This document shows, piece after piece, positions 13,301-22,567 of a stretch of 64,000 nucleotides of DNA. Position 1 is the first letter of the stretch; every line of letters starts with the position of its first letter. This DNA is from Stictocephala bisonia (taxonomy: Eukaryota; Arthropoda; Insecta; Hemiptera; Membracidae), in contig JAQJVL010000005.1 of assembly GCA_035578905.1 (NCBI GenBank), positions 612,347 to 676,346 of the forward strand. The letters are read 5' to 3'. Below the pieces are notes generated by a model, which was not told where the DNA came from, searched no databases, and worked only from the letters and a program-made list of their open reading frames with translations. Made by a program: the position numbers and the translations under genes.

Positions 13301-14226
13301 TTAGATGTTTTAGTAAATCTATCCACTTTTATTAGTTTTCATAACACCCAAACAACATTATTAGGTGCTTCAGTACATCTATCCACTTTTATCAGTTTTC
13401 ACAATACCCATACAACATTGTTAGGTGTTTCAGTACATTTATCCACTTTTATCAGTTTTCACAACATTGTTAGGTGCTTCAGTACATCTTTCCACTTTTA
13501 TCAGTTTTCACAACACTCACACAACATTGTTAGGTGCTTCAGTACATTTATCCACTTTTATCAGTTTTCACAACACCCACACAACATTGTTAGGTGCTTC
13601 AGTACATTTATCCACTTTTATCAGTTTTCACAACATTGTTAGGTGCTTCAGTACATCTTTCCACTTTTATCAGTTTTCACAACACTCACACAACATTGTT
13701 AGGTGTTTCGGTACATCTATCCACTTTTATCAGTTTTCACAACACTCACACAACATTGTTAGGTGCTTCAGTACATTTATCCACTTTTATCAGTTTTCAC
13801 AACATTGTTAGGTGCTTCAGTACATATATCCACTTTTATCAGTTTTCACAACACTCACACAACATTGTTAGGTGGTTCAGTACATTTATCCACTTTTATC
13901 ACACAACATTGTTAGGTGTTTCGGTACATCTATTCACTTTTATCAGTTTTCACAACACTCACACAACATTGTTAGGTGCTTCAGTACATTTATCCACTTT
14001 TATCAGTTTTCACAACATTGTTAGATGCTTCAGTACATCTTTCCACTTTTATCAGTTTTCACAACACTCACACAACATTGTTAGGTGTTTCAGTACATTT
14101 ATTCACTTTTATCAGTTTTCTCAACACCCATACAACATTGTTAGGTGTTTCGGTACATCTATCCACTTTTATCAGTTTTCACAACACTCACGCAACATTG
14201 TTAGGTGCTTCAGTACATCTTTCCAC
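13301..14226. repeat. Satellite-like array, 60- and 49-bp units
   Basis: Units contain ttaggtgcttcagtacat, then ccacttttatcagttttcac, and then either 'aacacccacacaacattg' or a shorter 'aacattg'. The starts of the ttaggtg motif at 13361, 13421, 13470, 13530, 13590, 13639, 13699, 13759, 13808 and 13868 give steps 60, 49, 60, 60, 49, 60, 60, 49, 60. About 16 units are present. The long open frames crossing the array are a by-product of a repeat lacking stops. Confidence 0.95.
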
Positions 14227-14955
14227 CTATTATATACAATTTATCAATTAAAAATCACTTAAGTATACTTGGCTATTTATTCTGAATTTACAATTCTTAG
14301 TATTTATTTACTACAGGACCACACATACAGACACATTTCATTCTCATTGCAATATATTGAGTATTTTGGCAGTTCATTTTAAGAAAATAAGTTTTAAAAA
14401 AATATTTGTCTTTGTAAGCGTGATTCATTCTGCATCATATTAGATGATGCATCGTATAAGGGTTTTGCAAAACTTTGTTTAACTTTTACACATTTATATC
14501 AATTAAGTAGTATTTTCTTCTTATTAGTAGCATATTTTACGATATGGTCTAGTACCAACACCATCTCTTGTCCTTACTGATTGATATTCCAATCTTATAC
14601 TACATAATTATATTTCAGATAGCCCTGGTCCCAACAAATTTTATTTCTTTCTTCATCCTACATTGAGTTCTAGTTTTACAATTATAGCAGTTGGCGTGAA
14701 ATTAATGGGTTTTAGGATAGGCGTAACTTAGTTCAATAAAGAAATGTAAATATATTTACATCATTGTTTTATAATTTTACTATGAAATTTACTTAATATA
14801 AACATGTTAGTAGTAAGGGAAATCCTGACAAGTATAATTTATTTCAAAATGTATTTTAGGTCTTTTGATTTTTTTTCTTAACATAAAGAGAGGGGGCAAC
14901 AAACACAAAAAACTATTTAAAAATTAGAAATGTCATCATATATTATTAGAATACT

Positions 14956-15400
14956 CTTGGTTAAAATTTACATTAGATAATACAAAAACGTCACACAATA
15001 CAAGTACAAGGAAGTTACCCAGCCCTCCCACCAATGGTTATCATTAACAGACTTGGTTAAAATTAATGTTAGATCATTTAAACAAGTTCAATGTCAAACA
15101 AAATACAAGTGCAATGATGTAACCTAACATCCCACTCATTAACCAACTTGGTTAAAATTGACATTAGATTGTACAAAAACGTTACACAATACAGTATGAG
15201 AAAGTAACTAAGCCCCTCCCCATAAACACAATGGGTAAAATTGATATTAGATAGTACTAACAAGTAAAATGTCACACAACACAAGTACAATCCAACCTTC
15301 CACTCGTAAACACACCTGGTTAAAAGTGACATTAGATCGTAAAACAAGTTAAATGTCGCACAAAATACAAACAAGTAGTTAATCCAACCTCCCACCAACA
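14956..15400. repeat. Degenerate tandem repeat, about 90-bp unit
   Basis: Five diverged units each begin with a form of 'cttggttaaaattgacatt' followed by 'agat', then 'aatgtcacacaatacaagta', and a CCT/CCC-rich end. Starts lie near 14956, 15051, 15146, 15231 and 15315. Divergence between units is much higher than in the 26-bp array, so the array is older. The minus-strand open frame covering it is a by-product. Confidence 0.75.
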
Positions 15401-15768
15401 CATTACAGCACATAATTAATGAACAGTTTGAATTACAATAAATAATTTGCTTCATGTGCTCTTGTAACAACATTCCATATGATAATCTTGTTACAGTACA
15501 AAGTTAAAAAAGTATTTTTACACTTTCTCACAATGTTTTTCTTTCATTTTGTTTTAAAAATGCCAGGTTTCAGTAATCAGAGCTCACATTTACCATTTAA
15601 AAAAATCAGTCTTGCAAAATGTCATTTTTATTTTGTTTAAAACTTAGTAACTTTATTTACAGCTTGTTACTCTTTTAAATAAGTTGAAATTAAGTTTAAT
15701 ATCGCAAACATGAAATATGCACATGTTTTTCATTGCCAGTTGAATTTGTTTCTTAATATTTAATACTT

Positions 15769-15771
<3 letters not shown>

Positions 15772-15813
<42 letters not shown>
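15772..15813. repeat. (AT)n microsatellite
   Basis: Uninterrupted alternating TA of about 42 bp, starting after 'actttatg' and ending before 'ctggaattt'. Confidence 0.97.
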
Positions 15814-15815
<2 letters not shown>

Positions 15816-15853
15816 GGAATTTTGCCATTACACTTTTTGCTGTGAGTTTAAAA

Positions 15854-15992
15854 TGAATTTTATCAACCCTAGATTTGGAGTTCAAGGCTTGAACTTGATT
15901 TGCATTTATCGATATAAATTTATTGTAAATTTATATTAAATGTGAAACCGTACACATGCCTTAAACCTGAAAATCTAGGATTGATAAAATGA
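15854..15992. mobile_element. Small inverted-repeat (MITE-like) element
   Basis: The left end 'attttatcaaccctagattt' is matched by the complement of the right end, which reads 'aaatctaggattgataaaat' (one mismatch). The inner arms continue with partial pairing (agttcaaggc and gccttaaacct). The element is about 137 bp and non-coding. The target duplication is not clear. Confidence 0.6.
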
Positions 15993-17096
15993 GAATTTAT
16001 CATACAGTTGATGAGTAGGTTTTCTCTTAGTGCTCTCGTGATTACAGAACTTATTTTTAGTATATTCTATACTGTACTTGGAAACATTCAATCATAATAT
16101 TTAGGGAAATAAAACAATTCTGACTTCGAAATTCTCTTTTGTTCTGCTCAAAATGTTAGTTTCAATAGTAAGTTTCCATTTTGAGTCTCGGCCTTAAAAT
16201 GCTATGCTTATTTGCTAATTATACGCTGCTCTCATTGTTTTCTTGGCACTCAATATTTATGAGCACTGAACCAGAGCAAACATGCCTCATTAATTTACTA
16301 ATTGCTCGCGAGTTTTTTGTTGTTGTACCACAATGCAAACAAAATTGTGATCTTCTTTAATTTTTATTCTTTTATATCACATTTATGAAAACTCATAAAA
16401 AAATGCATATCATTTAAAAATCATGTATATTAAATGATAAAAAGAGGAACCTTTAATTCAAAGTAATCAATTTCTTTATATATATTCAAATAGTTCATAT
16501 AATAGGAGTTAAGCTGTCATAATGTTTTGCAAACAAGATTATTGGCTTTAGCCATTGAAATAAAAATGGAATTTCAAAATCATTATTTACTGCAGTTCAT
16601 TTGCAGTTATTTTCTAACACGCCCTGCCTTCACTTTGCCACTTACAGAAAGCTTACTGCTCTTTTGCTTTGCTATTCATAAAACACAATTTTTAAACGCC
16701 AATTTTTGAGAAATATTTTTTTTAAATGTGTATATATAGGGTATAAAAAAATATGGAAATACGTTTTGATATTCTTTAATTGAGATGACGCAGACAACTG
16801 AAATTTGTCACAAAGCTGTATAACAGTGTTACCAAGATTGAGTTACACTTTTTATTGATTTTTATGGTATAGAGTATGTCCAATCCAGGGGTTGATGGAA
16901 ATTCTTCAAAAGAAGCATAGTTTGAGTTTGGTATAAAATTAAAAGTCTAGTAAAGAGACCTCAAATACAGTTGTAAATCATTTACGTAGAACCTGGTCAT
17001 ACTATAATTTGTAGTACCAATACGGAATTGTAGAATAAAAATGTTGCAGATTCACTTTGTTATTTACTTCTCAAGTATGATACACATTAATTTGCT

Positions 17097-17677
17097 TTCA
17101 ATACATGATAGTCACTGTCTCATTCAATACATGATAGTCACTGTCTCATTCAATACATGATAGTCACTGTCTCATTCAATACATGATAGTCACTGTCTCA
17201 TTCAATACATGATAGTCACTGTCTCATTCAATACATGATAGTCACTGTCTCATTCAATACATGATAGTCACTGTCTCATTCAATACATGATAGTCACTGT
17301 CTCATTCAATACATGATAGTCACTGTCTCATTCAATACATGATAGTCACTGTCTCATTCAATACATGATAGTCACTGTCTCATTCAATACATGATAGTCA
17401 CTGTCTCATTCAATACATGATAGTCACTGTCTCATTCAATACATGATAGTCACTGTCTCATTCAATACATGATAGTCACTGTCTCATTCAATACATGATA
17501 GTCACTGTCTCATTCAATATATGATAGTCACTATCTCATTCAATACATGATAGTCACTGTCTCATTCAATACATGATAGTCACTGTCTCATTCAATACAT
17601 GATAGTCACTGTCTCATTCAATACATGATAGTCACTGTCTCATTCAATACATGATAGTCACTGTCTCATTCAATACA
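17097..17677. repeat. 26-bp minisatellite, about 22 copies
   Basis: The unit is ttcaatacatgatagtcact followed by gtctca, repeated head to tail. Apart from one unit with two changes (C to T at 17520 and G to A at 17533), the copies are identical as read, which means recent expansion or strong homogenisation. There are no spacers, so it is not a CRISPR array. It has no coding role. Confidence 0.97.
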
Positions 17678-18049
17678 ATTTAAGTGTCAACATTATAATA
17701 AGCAAATTCCCTATACACCGTTTCAAATTGTGCCCTTTAACCATTTTACATAATGAGGTTGTAAATATGGTTTAACATATTTTATTGTTACTGCTCTCAA
17801 ATAATTCAAACTAATGTTTAATTGTTTTCCAACATAAAACATTACTTTCAGTCAATCAGAAAGCTAAAATTATGTAAAGATATTTGGAGTAGTGCTAATA
17901 ACATGACAACCTTTTTCTTTTAAGTGTCCTTTTAAAATACATTTAAATTTCTGGTACTTTTAAAAACAAAACTGTTTTCCACTTAGCAACATATTAATGC
18001 AGTTGAAAATGAATAATTGAGGTAATGGAATTATGATCTTCCCTCATGC

Positions 18050-19380
18050 AGCTGACAAACTCAGAGAAGATTAAGTGCGTAGCTCTTCTTGGGGTGGACA
18101 AGCACAAGGAAGATTGGTTAGTCCCTCTTGAGCCGGACAGACTCAGGCGTATATTCGTATTGAGCTTGACAATTTCAGGGAAGATTGGGTAGATAGGCTC
18201 TCTTGAGATTGACAAACTCAGGGAAGTCTAGGTACATAGGTCATCTTGGGGTTGACAAACTCAGGGAAGTCTAGGTACATAGGTAATCTTGGGGTTGACA
18301 AACTCAGGGAAGTCTAGGTACATAGGTCATCTTGGGGTTGACAAACTCAGGGAAGTCTAGATACATAGGTCATCTTGGGGTTGACAAACTCAGGGAAATC
18401 TAGGTACATACAAAATTAGAGTGTAGGTACATCTCCTCCTGATCTGGACAGAGTCAGGAAAGATTAGGTTGATAACTTCTTGAGGTTGACAAACTCATGG
18501 AAGATTAGTTGCGTAGTCCTTCTTAAGCTGGACAGACTCAGGCATGTCTTGAGCTTGACAATTTCAGGGAATATTGGCTATATAGGACCTCTTGATGTTG
18601 ACAAACTCAGGGAAGAGTAAGTGCCTTCTTGCACATTTAGGTCTTGGCAAAGAATAAGCATCTAACCCTCTTAGACACTGATGGCTTACTACAGTGGTTC
18701 CAAGGGGTACGCGAAAATAATTAAGGGTACTCCAAAATCCAAGGTATATAATTTCTGAATTTCATGTTTAGTAGAGTGCTTGCTATATTTAACCCTTTAT
18801 TAGTACTTGACTTGAACCAGCACTTTGACTTTTTTACATATTTTATTTTATCAAACATTATAGTTTCTAGTAAATCTACCCAGATTCTAGCGACTACAAC
18901 TTTTCTAGTCATTAAAGTAAAGTCAAAGGATATAGTTTGTTTTTAAAAAATGCTAAGGGTACAGAACTGGAAAAAGTTGAGAACCGCTGACGTAAGAGAA
19001 ACAGGTGTGTAATTATATTGCGGTCTTGAAAACTTAAAGAAGATACATTCAAAGCCTTCTTGTCCTCTTACAAAATAAACTAGAGAAGAATAAATACATA
19101 GACTTCTTGGACTATGACAGCTTCAGGAGGGTTAGGTATGTAGCTAGGCTTTCTTCACTAAAAATTCTAAAGGAGGAATAGGTACATATCCCCTTGTACC
19201 CTGATATACTAAGGGAAGATGAGATATATAGTAGGTCTTGTAGGCTCTACCACTTAAAATAAAATAATTAAGTACTATGCTACAGCTTCAGGAGAATTGT
19301 GTACGTTCTCTGACAGATTCAAGGCAGATTGGACATAGCTATGGCAGATTACGACAAGTTGTTGTTTATTGATAGCATAG
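18050..19380. repeat. Decaying tandem array, 43-bp unit, MITE inside
   Basis: The best part, 18211-18415, has five 43-bp units (gacaaactcagggaagtcta then ggtacataggtcatcttggg). On both sides are diverged versions: 18050-18210 and 18430-18640, then 19020-19380, recognisable by 'aagattaggt', 'acataggtcttct' and 'gacagactcagg'-like words. The middle, 18692-18989, is a separate hAT-type insertion. Confidence 0.8.
18692..18989. mobile_element. Non-autonomous hAT-type element (MITE)
   Basis: The left end is cagtggttccaaggggtacg and the right end is gttgagaaccgctg. The complement of the right end, cagcggttctcaac, matches the hAT terminal consensus CAGNGGTTCTCAA. The element is about 298 bp with no transposase. 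An exact 8-bp target duplication is not visible, so the flanks may have changed. Confidence 0.72.
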
Positions 19381-20824
19381 AACTCTTGTGCTGAAGGTAC
19401 ATGTAATGTTGTTATTACGTGGTAAATTATATAAGTTTCCAAGATTTTGAATGGATCCTTCAGAATAATAATATAAAAAATATTAGTAAGCCATATTTTT
19501 CACTTTGCGTACGTGCCAGCTTGCAAATGAAATATACAGAACATTCCCTCATCTTAGCTAGCTAGTTTTGTTTCATCTTGCCATTATCTATTTATACACA
19601 TGGTTGCATTAAAAAGACTAGTTATAGTACCATTGGTAATTCATTAAATAAATTTACTTTATATTTCCAAATTAATGTAATTTTTTACAAATCAAGCAAA
19701 AACAATTAAACTTATTTCTGAAGAATTTCAAAAAGAAAATTTATTTTGCATTTCATTTATTTTTCAGTAATTAACTGATTTATTCTTTGTACAAGAGACA
19801 TGTGCCCCTTTATCATGTCTTATGACCCTTTCCTCGATAATTCTTAAATAATTTATTTTATCTCTTAATATGATTGATATTTTTCAAAAATTGTTCAGTT
19901 ACCAAAGAGATTTTCTATTGTAAAGGCCATGTTGGCTCAATTAAATTTATACGTAGGATAACTTTAACATATTTAAAATCAATTTTGTTAGTATTAACCA
20001 TGCATTGTCAGCCACACTATGTCGCTATGCTTTTTTATGCCAGCCATTCCGTAATTTATTAATTTAAATTATTGAAAACTTACAATTTTGTGCAAATACT
20101 TGGGCAGACTGTTTTATTGTTTTATAATTTACTTATTTAATATATAACTTCTTTTTCAAATTCTAATTAATACAAAAAGTGTGTTTTTATTTATGTTAAT
20201 TCCTATAACTACAGTAACACTGTTTTAGATTTTTATTTAAATTTTATTATAGTTAAAATAACGCTTTTACTAACTTGTTAAATTACTTATTACTAGAAAT
20301 ATTTCCTATAATTAATTTCAAAAACTGCATGATACCTCTAAGTTTGTTGTTGCTTTTCTATCCTGAAGAAATTATGTTCATTGATGAGTTCACCATAGTG
20401 AATAGATTGTTAGAATAATTAATGCAACTTTTATTTATTCGTAGATTAGTAATGCTTCACCTTGAATGGATGGCTTTAGACATTCACAATGTCTTCTAGA
20501 AAGTCACTAATGTAAAACCACTTTATCTATTAACTTAAAGGTGGTGTTTTGTGGGGAAGGTGTTAAACTTTTTCCTTTAGAATTTTTTGCAACAAAATTC
20601 TGAATTATTAAATCATTGGATTATTAGTGTTAAAAGACAATGGAATACATTTTGTTTGTTTTACCATATTTATTTTGAGTAATCTTTTGTTATTCGCTTA
20701 TGTTCACATCAATGAACATCTGTTGTGTGATGTGAGTAAAGAAGCGATGATTCATGCACTCGCAGATACTGAATCATGGCTTCCACTCGGTGAGCCCCCA
20801 TTATACGTTGCCTGTGTTTTGCAG
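19381..20824. other. PMCA intron, last part before exon A
   Basis: AT-rich without recognised elements. The last bases before exon A are 'ttgcctgtgttttgcag', a usable polypyrimidine tract and AG acceptor. The apparent open frame starting at 20627 is intron read-through into the exon; its first 66 residues have no PMCA character. Confidence 0.7.
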
Positions 20825-21109
20825 CTGCGAGTTATCAGAGCATTCAAGTCTACCCTGGAAGATCTGGAGGAGCGTCGCTCTGTCCATAGTTTACACAGTA
20901 TGCGCAGTTCGCGCAGCCACCCAGGGCCGCGCCCTCTCTCAGACATCACTTATATTGATGAGGACCCTGTCAAAACTCCAAATACACTTGCGGTTCCGAA
21001 GATGGTGTCTCCTGCCGAGGATCCCCATCGGCCACTTAACAATAGTGAGGGACAGTCCAAACACTCTCCCAAACACTTGCCTCATTTGACCCATGAGACT
21101 AGTATATAA
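20825..21109 (+). CDS. PMCA: PMCA alternative terminal exon A (C-terminus ending ETSI)
   Basis: This is the last coding exon of one isoform of the plasma-membrane Ca2+-ATPase, the P-type pump that expels cytosolic Ca2+. It encodes 94 residues. It opens directly after an AG acceptor at phase 0 with LRVIRAFKSTLEDLEERRSV, the second half of the calmodulin-binding autoinhibitory helix; vertebrate PMCA has IRVVNAFRSSL at the same place after the IQTQ junction. Next comes a Ser/Arg-rich tail (SVHSLHSMRSSRSHPG), a segment with SDITYIDEDPVKTP, and a C-terminal HETSI, which fits a class I PDZ ligand (S/T-x-hydrophobic). The stop is TAA at 21107-21109. The upstream exon it joins is outside the window. 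Exon C supplies a competing version of the same segment, so A is most likely a terminal exon used when B and C are skipped. The tail may be regulated by phosphorylation, given its many Ser residues (inference). Confidence 0.93.
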   Translation: MRVIRAFKSTLEDLEERRSVHSLHSMRSSRSHPGPRPLSDITYIDEDPVKTPNTLAVPKMVSPAEDPHRPLNNSEGQSKHSPKHLPHLTHETSI

Positions 21110-22020
21110 AGACGTTGTACGCTTATTAACCTGGGGCCGGCTTCTCTCTTCACGATGGTGGGGGTAGGACTGTGCTCACTTTCATTCATCGGTGAACAAT
21201 CCTTATTTCACCTATGGGTCCACTTTTTTTATGGTGCTGTATTCCGTCAAGCGTGCTTTTGTTGTAACTCTTTATTAATTTCATCTATTCTGCATATAAG
21301 TTTCTATCGTTATGTATTTCCTGATAACTTCGCATTATATTCACTTTATCACATTTCTTCCATAAATACTAACTGTGAAATAGGTTTTAACGGGTAATGG
21401 ACGCTTTGCTCAATTACTCGTTTATGCCACGCTTATCATCAAATAGGCATTAATTAGAGCACACAAATTTGTTTTGTGTATTTTTTATACCTGTTATAAG
21501 TTTGCAACGCTTTATTTTAATTTTAATTCTAAGCTCTTATAGAATGCCTGATAATATTTCACTTACCTGTAAAGTGATTTGTTGAATGTTTCCTTGTTCA
21601 AATTCGACAGTGTGAATGAGTGGGTATATGTATTTGTGGCTTAGCTAGTAATGTGAAATGAGAAACTGTAGGAATTGCTTTTAACGTACTTACTGGGACA
21701 TGCATGAGAACAGATAGCTTTGATCTTTCTTATATAGGATGAGTAACGGCCTTAAACACTTAACAAAGTATTCCATTTGCTATAACTCATACTGAATTTA
21801 CCATTTTAAAATCTTTGTTAAGACTATTGTAATTGTGTGTTACAAAATTGAATACAAACGAATAACTATTATAATTTAAATAATACAATATAATTATTTT
21901 ATTATCATCAGTATACTGTAAAAAATTATTTGTAAGAAAACTAATAACTGTGCTAGTTTTGGTCACTGTCTACAATTTTTGATGGTGTATTTCTAGTTTA
22001 ATAAAGTTACATAAAACAGA
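21110..22020 (+). other. PMCA: 3' UTR of PMCA exon A
   Basis: Follows the exon A stop directly and contains no splice donor that would be expected to compete. It starts GC-rich ('ggggccggcttctctcttca') and becomes AT-rich. A TGCATG word lies at 21701-21706. The extent is inferred from the poly(A) signal. Confidence 0.65.
22000..22005 (+). terminator. Poly(A) signal AATAAA for exon A isoform
   Basis: AATAAA about 890 nt after the stop, in 'gtttaataaagttacat'. It is the clearest canonical signal between exon A and exon B, so cleavage is expected shortly downstream. Usage is not proven. Confidence 0.6.
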
Positions 22021-22128
22021 ATTTGTCTTATCTACTTAATTATTCTTTTTTTCGTTAATTCTCACTATTTTTAAAATCAACGAAAGTTTAATCTTTTTAT
22101 GTTGCACCCTGTTCCTAAGCCAGGCAGA

Positions 22129-22134
22129 TGCATG
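22129..22134 (+). promoter_or_regulatory. TGCATG word upstream of cassette exon B
   Basis: UGCAUG is the binding word of Fox-1/Rbfox splicing factors. It lies 365 nt before exon B; another at 23012-23017 lies 445 nt after the exon. Between it and the exon is a long pyrimidine-rich run near 22240-22310 (tctctcttttctttctttc), a PTB-like context. Function is inferred from position only. Confidence 0.3.
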
Positions 22135-22498
22135 GCAGGGAGGGGGAGGGGAGCTGCAACAAACCTGTCCTTCCTGCACCTCTCCTCTCACATAGATGGT
22201 CGTTGTGCTGTGTATGGATGGGGGCTTGCTGTGTACTGTACATCCCATCTTTCCCTGTCACACAATCTCACCTATTTCTCTCTTTTCTTTCTTTCACATA
22301 CACACTGTCACTCTGTCATACCCTGTGTTGTGGTCGGTCAGTAGTTCCAGATCCAACCACTTCTCTAATGTAGTTTATATCTTTTCATTGCAGTGTCACG
22401 TGAGTCAAGGGTCACACAGCTGTTATTCTATCTTCTTTTTTAGTATCTACTATTAATCTCACTATTTTCTGACCGTTTGTTGCCCTTTACTCTTAAAG

Positions 22499-22567
22499 GT
22501 GATAGGAGGTGAATTGCAAGAGCGTTTGATTCCGGTCCCATACAGCAAGAGCTCCACTGACCAAGCT
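22499..22567 (+). CDS. PMCA: PMCA cassette exon B (23 residues)
   Basis: A 69-nt open segment between an acceptor ('ctttactcttaaag') and a strong donor ('gtaagc'). It translates in phase 0 as a 23-residue peptide beginning VIGGELQERLIPVP and ending SKSSTDQA. It has no stop, and splicing at its donor to exon C at 50422 keeps the frame (STDQA followed by IRVVNAFR). The position, inside the calmodulin-binding domain, matches splice site C of vertebrate PMCA, where an inserted exon changes calmodulin affinity. I infer it is included with exon C; whether C can be used without B cannot be read from DNA. Codon use is balanced and unlike the AT-rich intron around it, which supports a real exon. Confidence 0.88.

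Noticed and set aside
13298..14262. Four long overlapping plus-strand open frames (91-222 residues)
   Set aside because: All translate the same 60/49-bp repeat in shifting frames; the repeat simply lacks stops.
15078..15473. 131-residue minus-strand open frame
   Set aside because: Covers the degenerate 90-bp repeat; no family resemblance.
17097..17677. Regular array resembling a CRISPR
   Set aside because: Units are directly adjacent without unique spacers, and the window is eukaryotic.
20627..20824. Extension of the exon A frame upstream to an ATG
   Set aside because: Intron sequence; the PMCA homology begins exactly after the AG at 20823-20824.
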